Below are positions 34,906 through 45,700 of a DNA stretch of 64,000 nucleotides, one piece after another. Every line of letters begins with the position of its first letter. The stretch's first letter is position 1. Origin of the DNA: Trileptium ribeirensis (Eukaryota; Nematoda; Enoplea; Enoplida; Thoracostomopsidae); NCBI GenBank assembly GCA_030248225.1, contig JASANE010017636.1, positions 1 to 64,000 on the forward strand, read 5' to 3'. The notes under the pieces were generated by a model. That model was not told the origin of the DNA and searched no databases. It saw only the letters and a list, made by a program, of their open reading frames with translations. Made by a program: the position numbers and the translations under genes.

Positions 34906-35037
34906 ATTCATCTGTATATCCACCTGAGCGCCCCATTGGTCGACTGATCGCATCTGACGATTGAGAGAAGTGTCGTTTTGGGGCGTTGAGGCCCGGTTTT
35001 TGGGGCCTGAAACATCATGCAAAACGCGGCAGAATAG

Positions 35038-37229
35038 TTATATCTCGGGGAAATACTTTGAAACGTGGAGCAAACGTTTGAAGGACGCTGTCGATGGTGC
35101 TTCTTCAACATACGCGGGAAGATTGTTCCAATCATGCGCAACGCGGTGACAGAATACATATTTGCGCTGGGACGTTTTCGGTGTGTCCGGAGGTTTAACT
35201 TTATAATGATGTCCTCGATTGCCAGTAAATCCGTCTTCGAATAGAATGTCATACGGAAGTCGCGTTTTTCCTGTCATAATCTGATACATCAGTATTAAGT
35301 CTGCGCGTCGACGTCTAGTTTCCAGCGATTGGAGTTGAAGGTGGCGAAGACGTTCCTCGTAGCACATTTGTCGCAAGCTCGGCAGCAATTTCGTCACTCT
35401 TCGTTGAACGCTTTCCAGAAGATCTATGTCCTTGCGAAAGTATGGAGACCACACAGGTGTAGCATACTCCAGATATAGGCGAACTAATGAGCGATGTAGA
35501 AGCAGCAACGATGTCTTCGTTAAATTCTTGAAATTACGTTTGATGATACCGTAGATTTTATTTCCCTTCATAGCAGGCTGTTTACAATGCTCACTGCATT
35601 TAAGGTCCTCGGACATCAAGACACCCAAGTCTTTTGTTACAGGTTTTGATGACAAATCAACCTGACCTAAACTGTACGTATTAACAATACTACTGCGGCC
35701 AAAATGGACTGCATGCGACTTGTCAGCATTGAAAAGTAACCCATTTTTGATTGACCATTGGTAAAGGGTATCTAAGTCATTGCTCATTTTAGGTATGTCA
35801 GTGTTCGGTTTAAAAATTCTACTAAATACTTTCAGATCGTCCACAAATTTTAATAGCCGTGTGTTACTACTCAACCTTCATCAATATCATTAACATACAT
35901 GATAAATAGAATCGGACCAACCACGGAACCTTGTGGCACGCCACTTAGTACCGTAACAGTTTCCGACGTCGTGCCTCTGTAAACCACATTCTACGTCCTA
36001 TTCGTTACAAAACCTTTTATCCAATTTATAGATTTAGGGTGGAGGCCAAACGAGTTTAGTTTCTGGATGAGGCGAATGTGATTGACCGAGTCAAATGCTT
36101 TCTTGAAGTCTAAATATATATACAATCTGCCGTGTTAATCCGTCGTTAATAACTCTTGTTAAATAATCAACAAATACCAATAACTGAGTACAGCAACTCT
36201 TACCTCGCGTAAAACCATACTGAGTCTCCTTTAACAAACCATTGGACGTTAAATGCGATGTAAGCTGATCGGAAAAATCCTGTTCCATTATTTTACAACA
36301 TCCGCTAGTCAAGCTTACCGGTCTGTAGTTACTTACATTAGCTATTGATCCTTCTTATCCAACGGGACAACGTTCGCCGTTCGCCATTGATGGGGTAGCA
36401 CACCACTCTTGTATGAAGCTTGAAAAATATTACTCAGAGGTTTTGCGATGACTTTGGCCATATTTTTCAGGGCAGCAGTGGGAATGTTATCGGGGCCTGT
36501 CGCCTTCCTACAATCTACATTGGTGAGCTTACATAGTACTAAATCAGTATCAAAGCTAATTTCCGGCATCGAATGCCGATTTTGACCGCTATATTCATAG
36601 TTGTCAGCTGAATTAGCAGGAAGGAAAACGGATGCGAAGAAGTCACTAAACATATTTGCTATTTCTAATGAGTCGTGCGCATATGAGTCATCGGGACGTC
36701 GAAGCGTTATATTACTATGTTGACCTTTTTTCCGTCTGTTAACATATTCGTAGAATGATTTGGTATCGGTCTTGATGTTTGACGCAAGTTTCAGTTCAAA
36801 TTTTCTAATGTCAGACATACACCGCATATCAGAATCAATCAACTTAGCTTGATAGTTACACCATGATGCATATGTGTTGCGCCGTTTGAATTGTTTCCAA
36901 GCATTCCGTTTCCGCCTAATCACTGCAGCCGTACTAGCAGAGGCCCACAATGGTTCTGACTGATTTCTTGCCACGACGTTGTTGTGAGGCATGGTAGCAT
37001 GAAGCACGTCGGTCATGAGTTTAACGAACTCATCCCACATTTCGGTGACGGAGGCAGTAGTTGTAAAGCGTTGTTTCAGATTAAACGATCTAAACAATTC
37101 ACGTGCATTATCCCAGTCTCGCTCGGTTGCCATATGCACGGCCAACAAGGTTTTCGGAGGCGCAGGCTGATACTTGACGTCCCATTGCAGCAGAAGTCTC
37201 ACTATGTTGTGATCGGAAGTGGAGGACAA
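35038..37229 (-). pseudogene. LINE 4 ORF2: endonuclease end, RT, C-terminus
   Basis: 37229-36342 starts at STSDHNIVRLLL (catalytic His of the endonuclease) and runs through the linker to ATGPDNIPTAALKN and WRTANVVPLDKKD. 36312-36091 has TQYGFTRGKSCCTQLL; the neighbouring frame has LDFKKAFDSVNH (motif A) and [14 protein letters not shown] (motif B). 35874-35038 has LLKFVDDLKVF (motif C as FVDD instead of FADD), KDLGVLMSEDLK, LEYATPVWSPYFRKDIDLL, CYEERLRHLQLQSLETRRR and a terminal WNNLP, ending at a TGA near 35038. Only a few breaks separate these frames. Confidence 0.92.
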
Positions 37230-37230
37230 T

Positions 37231-37925
37231 GGTGGGTCTTGGTCTTGGTCTTGGTCTTGGCCATTCGGTTCCTGGTGGAACGTGCCGTTGAGAGTGAGAG
37301 AGGGGCATCTTCAGAATTGACAGTTCCTACGGTGTCTGGCGAAGTTGGCCGCCAGCACCGTCGCACCACATCCGCAGGTCTTTCTTCGACGTTGAGATCG
37401 ATCATCTTGCAGCTGTTGTTGCTGCTGAGGTTGTGTTTGCTGTGGGGGTTGTTGTTGTTCGTCTTTTGGAAGAAGTCGGTCTGGTCGTTGACTGCATGTT
37501 CGTCGATGTCGAGCCATGTTTCCCGTCGATTGTGGCTGATGGCAGAGCGGGCAAACGTCGCGAGGCGCGCCTCGACATGATTTTGAGTGGTTTGCCAGGT
37601 TTGCTGCTGTCTTGAACGTCTCATGACATCGCTGGCAGCACCGTTCTTCCATCCTTCCGGTTCTATGCATCTTCATTTTGTGTAGTTTTAGTCCCCCAGT
37701 ACTCATGCACACCTTTCCACATGTGTTGCATGTGTGTTCCCGTTGAAGAAGGTTCCTTTGGTGTCTCGGCTGCTGTGGCAGGGGGCCACCGACTGCCATC
37801 GCGTTTTCCCATTCTTCGATGTATATATTCCATTCGTCGTCGGATCAATTGTCGCCATGCACTACGGTCCATTGCCAGTTGTTCAACGTTATCAGGGTCA
37901 ATCCCCGCGTCCCTTAGGAGTCCCA
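37231..37925 (-). mobile_element. LINE 5: 5'-truncated LINE 3' end with C2H2 fingers, inserted in LINE 4
   Basis: On the minus strand a frame reads NVEQLAMDRSAWRQLIRRRM, the D-R-x-x-W-R motif at the C-terminus of several LINE ORF2 proteins. A second frame has three to four Cys/His units (CNTCGKVCMSTGGLKLHKMK, CCQRCHETFKTAANLANHS, VCPLCHQPQSTGNMARHRRT, CGCGATVLAANFARHRRNC). A Gln-rich spacer lies before the last unit. The 3' end (37231-37262) is a hexamer array, CCAAGA, about four units, a typical LINE 3' tail. About 80 endonuclease residues of LINE 4 are missing at the insertion point. Confidence 0.8.
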
Positions 37926-38528
37926 ATCAATTTCTGGGTAATTAAAATCACCGGCGATACAGACTCTTTGATAGACCAATAGTTGCCCCGCGCAGAATAA
38001 TTGTCTAATATAATCATCGACAGAAACTGGAGCGTTCGGTGGTCTATAGACACAGCAGAAAAGTCCAAATTTACCCATGCTGATTGGGATCACGCACATA
38101 ATTGCTGCACAATCAACACCCTCGGGGAGTGGTATAAATAGGGGACTTACACAGTTTTTCACATATATAGCGACTCCACCGCCCCTACCTGTATCGCGAT
38201 CGCGGCGAAACTATGTATTGTTATTAATTGAAAGCTCAGCGTCTTCAAACTCCGGTTTGCTCCACGTTTCAGTTATTAGTATAACTTCAAGATCATTGTT
38301 TAATACATACAATTCGAAATAATTCATCTTATTCATTAAACTTCGAGCATTGATAAGAGCCACTCTTATATAGTTCAAATCACCTTTCGAAGTAGCACCA
38401 TAATGCGTATTATTGTTTTTACACATTGACTTAACATACTTGGACGAATTGTATTTAAATGTAGTATTTAAGCTACGCTGATTGTCACATGGCAATTTTT
38501 TGGAAATATGACACAACATATTAGACAT
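37914..38528 (-). pseudogene. LINE 4 ORF2: endonuclease N-terminal half
   Basis: The frame begins with a Lys/Asn-rich leader, then RVALINARSLMNKMNYF (the N-terminal Asn block), VILITETWSKPEF (catalytic Glu) and, after a frame change near 38200, GRGGGVAIYVKNCV, LFCCVYRPPNAPV and CIAGDFNYPEIDW (catalytic Asp/Asn block). It is cut immediately after that block by LINE 5. Confidence 0.88.
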
Positions 38529-38625
38529 AGTATATAGACGAATACATATTGGATATATACAGTATTAAAAGAATATGTTTTAGATAATAATTAAGAGGCG
38601 TCCTTGTAATTAATTGACGCCCCAA

Positions 38626-39480
38626 CTATTCCTGATCCCCCGACCGACTATCAATTGCAATATGAAAGCTTGTCGCACCTGAAACGGGTTGGGCCGGTCT
38701 GTGGCGGCTAACGGAACGTTGCTTCTTGGGACGAGATGATCGCAAACGTTTGTCTAGTGCTCTCTGCGCTGGTGTACGATTAGCATTTATATATATCTTA
38801 TAGAATAATTTATGATCTTCATCTAACTCTCGCAAAGATTTAGCTTTATGCAAGATCTCGGTGCATGTTGGGCGTTGCCAAAAACAACCTTAAGCAGACG
38901 CGGTGCTGCATTTCCCGTAGCCTCACCTGCCGCTTGTTTTGGCAGGCCAAGTCTGTAAATGGCTTTCACTTCATATACTAGGCCAGCTGCTGCTACATCG
39001 ATTACTTGATTTGCCTCGCTCATATCATGCTGCTTCCGAGTTTGCCCATCATTGCTGTCGCATTCCGCTATACCCACTAAGATCAGATTGGACTTCCGAC
39101 GCTCTTGGTCGTCTAGCTCTGCAACGACCTGTTCCAACATATTACCGTGGGAGACAGCTGCTCCAGGTGGACTCATTTGAGCTCTTACTGGGGCAGAATC
39201 GTCAGCGCTTGTATTCACTCCAGCTGCTAGTTGTACCGTGGGACTAGCTGCTTTGTTAGCTATAAGTAGATCAATTTTAGCCGTTAGTTGGTTGATACTG
39301 GACTACATGACATCTTGCTTCTTAGTCATGACATCGAATTTTTTCGAGAGCGTTTTCACTTTGCATAAGTCTTCATCAACCTGCGTATTACATTCATTAC
39401 AATAGTAACGTACCGTAGAATTTCCCGATTCAACCAGTCGTGCTGAGCTACGGACACGTCGCTACAAGGCGCCGCCCGAT
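38626..39480 (-). pseudogene. LINE 4 ORF1: partial PHD-type, coiled-coil and RRM-like protein
   Basis: Upstream, VRYYCNECNTQVDEDLCKVK holds the last Cys pair of a PHD-type finger. SINQLTAKIDLLIANKAA suggests a short coiled coil, with a stop just before it. ERRKSNLILVGIAE and APRLLKVVFGNAQ match the RRM-like core of LINE ORF1 proteins. After a frame change near 38850 comes KSLRELDEDHKLFYKIYINA, then TPAQRALDKRLR, and a basic tail ending at 38626. The domain order equals that of LINE 3 ORF1. Confidence 0.75.
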
Positions 39481-39674
39481 GAAGCGCGCATTGGAAGAAT
39501 GAATCGCCGTTATCAACTCTGATCAACTGTTGACAAGCTTAGCATTTTGGATTGTTGGGAGTTGTCGATATTGACCATTTTCTCGTTATAACCATTGTTA
39601 CCGCTATTAGATGCAGTAGCAAATAAATCTGAATACCCAATCTGCATTATATCTGAATGCAATTGGGTTAAACC

Positions 39675-40348
39675 ATTCATTCAGAAAATACTCCAAAAAA
39701 ACTATTTCCCATTAAATCTCGATCAAAATAGCACCGAAACGTTTAAATTAATAAATGGTTGTCACCAAATCATCTTAAATCAAAATACACTGACATTGTT
39801 CCTACTTCGGAAACGTCAGGCAATCACGATTCTAATACAACAAAACATTTACCATTAAACTCGCATTCCTTGGAATGTTCGCTATTAAACTAAAAAATAA
39901 CCTAAATAAACTACTAAAGACTACGTTCCCGAATACACCATTCTGCATTGTGATAGAAACAGGCCAACGAATTAAACAACTTTTTATATTCAAAGACCAA
40001 ACACCCTTTGCACTCAAATCCTCGGTTGTCTATCGTTTTGTTTGTTCTGCTTGTGAAGCAGACTACGTTGGTAGTTCATACGGACATTTAGCAACTAGGG
40101 TTTCCGAGCATTTGAGTGTCTCTGCAAGGACCGGAAAAAAACTTAATAAGGCGCAACTTGCCAATTCGGCAATATTCCACCTATTGCAAACATGCGATTC
40201 CAATTTCACCATCTTAGGACAAGTCAGTGCACACATACTGAATTCAGAGTCTACCCTTCGTATACTGGAAAATTTACATAGACGATTTAAAACCCCCAAA
40301 CTCAACTACCCAAAATTCCGAAAGCCGTTGCTACTATTTCGTGATTAA
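39675..40348 (+). pseudogene. Penelope-like connection and GIY-YIG endonuclease
   Basis: 39675-39860 continues the RT thumb (QKILQKNYFPLNLDQNST). 39875-40348 carries FAIKLKNNLNKLLKTTFPNT, then the GIY-YIG core: VVYRFVCSACEADYVGSS, where the two Tyr-containing strands appear as VYRF and YVGSS, followed by GHLATRVSEHL with the catalytic Arg/His helix. SAIFHLLQTCD, then LRILENLHRRFKTPKLN, follow with the expected Glu. The endonuclease makes the target nick. The frame is intact for 157 codons, longer than anything else in this element. Confidence 0.92.
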
Positions 40349-40609
40349 GCATCTTCATTACGATTAAGGCATATTTGTGTATTTCTTATATTAATTTTGC
40401 TATTTCAGTATGTATATAATCTTTAAACTCCTCAATATCTTTTTAGTCATGTCTGGATTTATAAACAATTTGAAATATACCGAAGACTGATCACTATCGG
40501 CCAGTTTCTTAGCAAGAATCAGAAAACTGTCACGAAACTTTTTATACAGAACCTTTTTCATTTATGGAGGATTGTTTTTTTATTACCATTTTTCCAAAGC
40601 AGAACACTG

Positions 40610-41089
40610 TTATAGTGCCACCAGCACAGTTACACCAATTAAGTTTTGCTCTATGCAACCACTACCGTGGTTTCGGCGTTTCGGGTGGTTCATGCACATT
40701 AGCAATAAGTTGTTATTCTTTATATCTATATCTGAAGACTCCTCTAAAATATTGTCAATTGCACAAGTGCTAAAAAAACTAACAGCTGTACTGCTATGGG
40801 GTGGATCACTGATTTTATCAGTACGGGATTGCACTAATTGTTCTAAACGCTGTCGTTTTCGCTAGAATATGTAAAAAAGCTGTTCCACAGAACGTATAGA
40901 ACAGATGTTGTCATCAATATTTGAAACGGGGCGGACGAAGTGAGTGGAGTTTCCAACTATAGCGTTGCTATCGACAAAAATCGTTTCATTTTTCCGTTTG
41001 TTTATATCATAACTGCTAACCACGGCCCTTCGATAAATGGGGCTGTTTAACTTCGGGGGCCCACTGTTCATTATCGGGGGAAATCTCAA
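40610..41089 (-). other. unassigned 160-codon frame with one in-frame TAG
   Basis: Two open frames on the minus strand (41089-40862 and 40861-40610) are in the same phase and separated only by one TAG. The first half has SPIYRRAVVSSYDINKRKNE and IFVDSNAIVGNSTHFVRPV. The second starts basic (RKRQRLEQLV) and is then Ser/Asp-rich, ending in VTVLVAL. The composition looks protein-like. I recognise no domain. A stretch near 40921-40960 resembles the 5' module of the Helitron-like family, so part of it may be transposon DNA. It lies head to head with RFWD3, so a divergent gene remnant is another option. Confidence 0.3.
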
Positions 41090-41253
41090 AGTGACGGAGG
41101 AATAAATTTGCTTAAAACAATAAATATTTCCATAGTTTTATGTAGGTCACTGCCGTGCATATATATCTAAAATATAAACCGACGTTTCAGTATCAGAAGT
41201 GTGGTACTTAATTAATGTTTAAAAACATTTTGCGTACAAAAATTTTTGGATTT

Positions 41254-41345
41254 AGTTGAACATGGGGATTTCGCCGAGTGAGGGAACTGACATTTGGGAA
41301 ATCTCACTAATATGGGATTCGGAAAGTGGAGGCTCCCTCCACCCA
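41254..41345. repeat. short reverse-oriented fragment of the TGGCCTGTCCACAG MITE
   Basis: GTTGAACATGGGGATTTCGC and TGGGAAATC-x-CACTAATATGGG and GGAAAGTGGAGG-like runs are the reverse complement of the left arm of the elements at 46267 and 60002. Only about 90 bases are recognisable. Confidence 0.55.
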
Positions 41346-41364
41346 CACTGTGGATACGCTAGAA

Positions 41365-42199
41365 CTCATCTCCGGATGGATGGATCTTCACAATTTTTTA
41401 TTTGATAACAATTTCCGTCTTTTTGTGTCGTTTCATTAGACGCTAAACTTGTAGACCTCCTCTTCCATGTTGAAATGGGCCCCAAAGTGGTCACGGGTCA
41501 CATTTTTTAAATTTGACCATCTGAGCATCTATCTTTCGCGATGCTGCGAAAAACCCGATAATTATTTCACTTAGAGCTGCAGCTTTGCTGTTGTGCATTT
41601 TTTGTGAGAGCTGCGTTTTCGAGCTAGAACGAAGCTATAAAAATACCCTAAAAAGTTAAAATTTCTAAATTTTTACAAGCTATGGGCTTATAGGATTATT
41701 TGACCCTTTAAACAAGTTTGTTTTATTGCTTCAACACCATTATTGGCTGTGTTATTAACCTTGCGTTTTTGAGCAAATTTTGGTACATTTTGGCACCAAA
41801 AATAGACAAATTTCGTCACTTTTCCAATACAGATGTATGTAGGTCAGTCCGACATGTCTATAGGTTTTTGAGGTTGCGCAATACGATAAAAGCAATTGTA
41901 TTTGCGTGGTATTTACCAAGTAAGGCAAGTCTAAGGGGTGCTACTACGTAAAACCATTCTTAAAGTTGGGGATTTGTAAATTTCAAGTTTTTGTCTTTTT
42001 GGTCATTGGAAGAAGAAATAATGATTTCTTAGGGTTTGATATATTACTAAAATGACTGTAGCGTTGTCTTTGAAGTTTTTCCAGTGCATAATTACTATCA
42101 TGGATCTTTAAGCGGGCTTAAGGGTCTGCATTTAAAGCGACATAATGGTCTATAGAGTACCACACTCGTTCTCTTTCCCCTCGCGTTGCGAGTTACTAG
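41365..42199 (+). mobile_element. remnant of a Helitron-like repeat with an intact 3' end
   Basis: CTCATCTCCGGATGGATGGA followed by CACAATTTTTTATTTGATA, near 41369-41410, matches the 5' module of the family found in the RFWD3 introns. After unrelated sequence, 42155-42199 is a clear 3' end: CACTCGTTCTCTTTC, the hairpin CTCGC-GTT-GCGAG, then TTACTAG at 42193-42199. Whether both parts are one element is uncertain. Confidence 0.55.
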
Positions 42200-42594
42200 T
42201 GTAATTTTACATAGGTTCACTACCTGTTCTCGTCTAATTCACATACTCATATATTTACACCAGATGTCGAGATCGATAAATAACGTGATTTTTCGGGGCC
42301 CCTTGCGATCCTATCCGAACCCATTCGGTCCAGGTTCGTTTTAGGTCGGAGTATGTTGGAATGGTGCTTCGCGCCCAACTAAGAGGCACAAATGAAGATA
42401 CAAGCTGTCGAATGCGAATCAATCTGCCAATCCAAAGCTGAGTTATTAAAAACCCAATAACGTGACATTGTCAAATTCCACCACTACGTATATCCCTAGT
42501 AACAATTCTTTACTTCGCTCGTTTCATCCAGTATACTCTGAATACAAATATCAGCTAATAAATATGTTTTAAGAAATTGCTGTATATGTATAAT

Positions 42595-42756
42595 ATGGCG
42601 TCACATGGTGTACGTGATGCTGGTAATATCACTGGTGGTATAGGAGCTATAAATGTTAATGGACGAAATGTGGAGTTAGATAACACCGTGTTCACCACAG
42701 AGATAGAACATTCACCGTCGCTGCATGTTATCGACGTCAGCAGAACTGGCTTGGAA
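42595..42756 (+). CDS. RFWD3 exon 1 (coding)
   Basis: 54 codons from ATG at 42595, ending in SRTGLE before the donor GTATGT at 42757, phase 0. The residues are Gly/Asn-rich, then IEHSPSLHVIDVSRTG; I see no domain. Assignment to RFWD3 rests on the open frame, the good donor, phase agreement with the next exon and orientation. It is the least certain exon. Confidence 0.55.
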
Positions 42757-45700
42757 GTATGTTTAACGGTTCTTTAGTCAACTTACATACATAGTTTTGA
42801 TACATTTATCCGAAGACATATATATTTACAGCAAGCAGAATTGTAATGATTCTGAGTTTTGAAACGTTATGGAAACTGAGTTTTCTGAAATTGTTACCAG
42901 TTGTCCAACACGAACTCTTTCCTCGTCTGTCAATGTCACGAATGACTGATCATTGTATTGCTGGATTTTCACGTTTTTATTCGGCGCTTAATATAATGTA
43001 GTTGTGTGCGTAACGGTGTTTACTGTTAATGCGGTGGTGGAATAATCACAAAAAATTCTTTTTAACTCTTATGCCATCTTCGAGTGGGTAGATTTCATGT
43101 TATTATGTCTTGTGTAATAACGGCATTTAAGGTAAAAATAAGGAAGAATGCGATTGTTTTGTAATCTATAGTGCAGCGCGAATATATTGCGTTTTTAGTG
43201 GTTATCGATAGGTTTATGTTCCACGAATCCGGTTTCGTGAATATAGCTTGTTTTCAATTGTTTGGTTATATATTGCTTTTTCAGGATTTTTTGAACGGCC
43301 TGCACGGGTTTTTCGCTATTTTGAGTGCGATGATATAGTCATACATAGACTGTATGTACCGTACATTTCTGGCATTGACACTCGATTTAATATCGACAGT
43401 CGTCGAACCCGATTTGAGGAAAGACTTTAGCATGTTGTCACTTCATTGGTTATGTACTATTTTCTGATTCTTTAGATAAGCTATTATAGGCTTTGTGACA
43501 CGAAGAATACGGTGGTTCTGTTCCTCAGGCTCCGTCAGACCAGGAATATAATAAGGCTTCAGGGGCTCTAGAGGGTTTAGGGTGATACATCAAATAGAAA
43601 ATCTGTCGCGAATGATTACGCATGACAATCGTAGATTGAATCACGTTCGCTCATTTCACAGTGATTTGTTTATTGTGAAATTTGCCAGTTTGAGCTGATG
43701 TTAGGTGAAGACATATACATTATGTATGTTTTGTGTAATTGGCCATGTTGTTAATGGCCATAAAACATGTATAGACCTAACATCTGCCCGGTTTTTAATG
43801 TTGGAAATATTTTTGGAAGCGGAATACCCTTTAAATTGACGAATTTTTCCCTAGCAGTAACTTTGGCACTGCTTTTGGAAATAGAGTCAGTGATGCTTCA
43901 AGAATAAAGTAAGAAAATATTTTGTCAACAGTTATGAGGCGGAAAACACTAGCCAAAATTGAAAATGATACTTGATCTATTAGTGGTACGCACGTAATAG
44001 TTTTGTCGGTGGGAAATGCCCTATGGAGCAAAACTGAAATGAAATACTAAACTGTCGCTTACTAAAACCAATGTATTGACTACATTGTACATAATGCATA
44101 ATCGGTAACTTTCTGAAAAGCTCTAAATAATTGAGTAACCGGGTAGTGGCCGTTTGAGTTTTATTTACGCGGGAACATCTTTATTTTTCTATCGAAAGTA
44201 AATTCTCGGGTTTTATAATTTCAAGGTTTTACATCACGTTTGAAAATTACGAAGTAATAGGGTTATTATGAATATACGAAATCTTTTAGCATGTTTGCTT
44301 GTTACCGCATTGTTAGTTGAATCGAAGCTAGCAAAGCTATCGGAGTTTTCACGTAGGGTGTTAGGGGGAAAATCGTGAAAGCTTTTTGTCTGTTCTGTAA
44401 TTCATAGCTCATTTTCGGATGGATGGGTTTCGACAATTTTTTGTTTAATAGCGAAAGTAACGACTCTGTTCGCCGCAAAGTAACGACGATGTGCCCTTTA
44501 GCTGAACTCGAGCAGCTCCGACAAAACCTTCCGCGTCAAAATGGAAAAGAACAGGGTTTTTAAGGATTCTTTGCAACAGGGACAGGGCGCTAGGGGAAAA
44601 TCGTGAAAATTCTCTTTTGCCTATTTCTGTCATTCATAACTCATCATCGGATTGATGTGTTTCGATAAATTTTTTATTCGATAGCAGAAGTGACGAGGAT
44701 GTGTCCTTTAGTTGAATGCGAACACTTTCGACACCATCTTCGGGGTCAACACCATAAAAGAAAATTCTGACCATAGGAATACCAGTCTTACGTAGCCCAT
44801 TTCTCGCGACACAGGCTTCGCATCGAAAAACCGAAGCTACCATGATACCTACAACTTTGCTGACCACGACTTGTGGGATTTCTTCCTGGGCCGATGTAGA
44901 CCCAAATATGGCCCTTCCATCCTTTGCCAAGAATAAGATTTTTAAAATTTCGGCATGTTACGCGTTTTTAGCTTACAACGAGTGTCTATTAAGTTATCCA
45001 GTACGCTGAATACGACGGTTTTGTTATTTAAACACAACTTTATTATATTTAACCTTTTCCTGTGGTTTCAAGGATCTTACAGTCGACGAAACCGATTTCC
45101 AAATTGTTGTGAGTTTTCAATTATTTGCTTATTTATTGCTTGCAGGAAATCAGGAATTGTCTATATATAGGAATTGGTTTTTCCGTACACTGAATAGGAT
45201 GGTTTGGTTATCTTAAAGTACACTCGAATATTTCACGCCTTTTTCAGACGTTTTCAATGGATATAGGTTCCATGAACCCGATTGCAAAAATATAGACTGT
45301 CTTTCAGTAGTTTGGTTACGTATTGCGTACAGGGCATCTAGAATGGTCTATATAATGTTTTATCAAGCTGAATACGATGGTTCAGTTTATAGAGACTAAC
45401 ACTAATACGTCGTGCGATTTCAGTCTTTGATGGGTTTAGGCTGGGCGAGCCTTAGAGATTTCAGTGGCATCAGGGTTTCAGAGGTTTTAGTGTAGTATAC
45501 ATCAAACACAAAGCCTGTTACAAGTGATTACGCGAAATTACAATTTCATGACACCACGCTCGCTCCGTGTCATCATCGTTTGCGCGTTAATATTGTTATG
45601 CATAATAACTTTTGATATCTCAGGTGTTCGACATCGGTGATGGCGGTTCTGTTAGTGTAGGCGATGCTCCGACTACCACTGATTGTAATCTTGATTCTGT

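Larger units (their letters stand above)
34912..39674 (-). mobile_element. LINE 4: near full-length CR1-type retrotransposon (4763 bp)
   Basis: On the minus strand the element runs from 39674 (5') to 34912 (3'). It is flanked by ATTCAT at 34906-34911 and 39675-39680, a 6-bp target duplication in the Penelope-like element. Its 5' terminal bases (TAACCCAATTGCATTCAG) equal those of LINE 3. ORF1, endonuclease, RT and C-terminus follow in order, with long open frames of 295 and 278 codons. It is the youngest-looking LINE here. A second LINE fragment interrupts its endonuclease. Confidence 0.9.
34088..40560 (+). mobile_element. Penelope-like element, split by a LINE insertion
   Basis: The reverse transcriptase half (34095-34911) and the GIY-YIG endonuclease half (39675-40348) lie on the same strand. 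A minus-strand LINE of 4763 bp separates them. Joining at the 6-bp word ATTCAT restores the order found uninterrupted in the inverted copy (AATCCAATTCATTCAGAAAA on its coding strand). This is a GIY-YIG-bearing Penelope-like element, close to canonical Penelope/Neptune types. The 3' boundary after the stop at 40346 is uncertain. Confidence 0.85.

Noticed and set aside
37311..37799. Host C2H2 zinc-finger gene
   Set aside because: Finger spacing is irregular, the frame lies inside LINE 4, and a LINE-type DRSAWRQL motif and a hexamer tail flank it.
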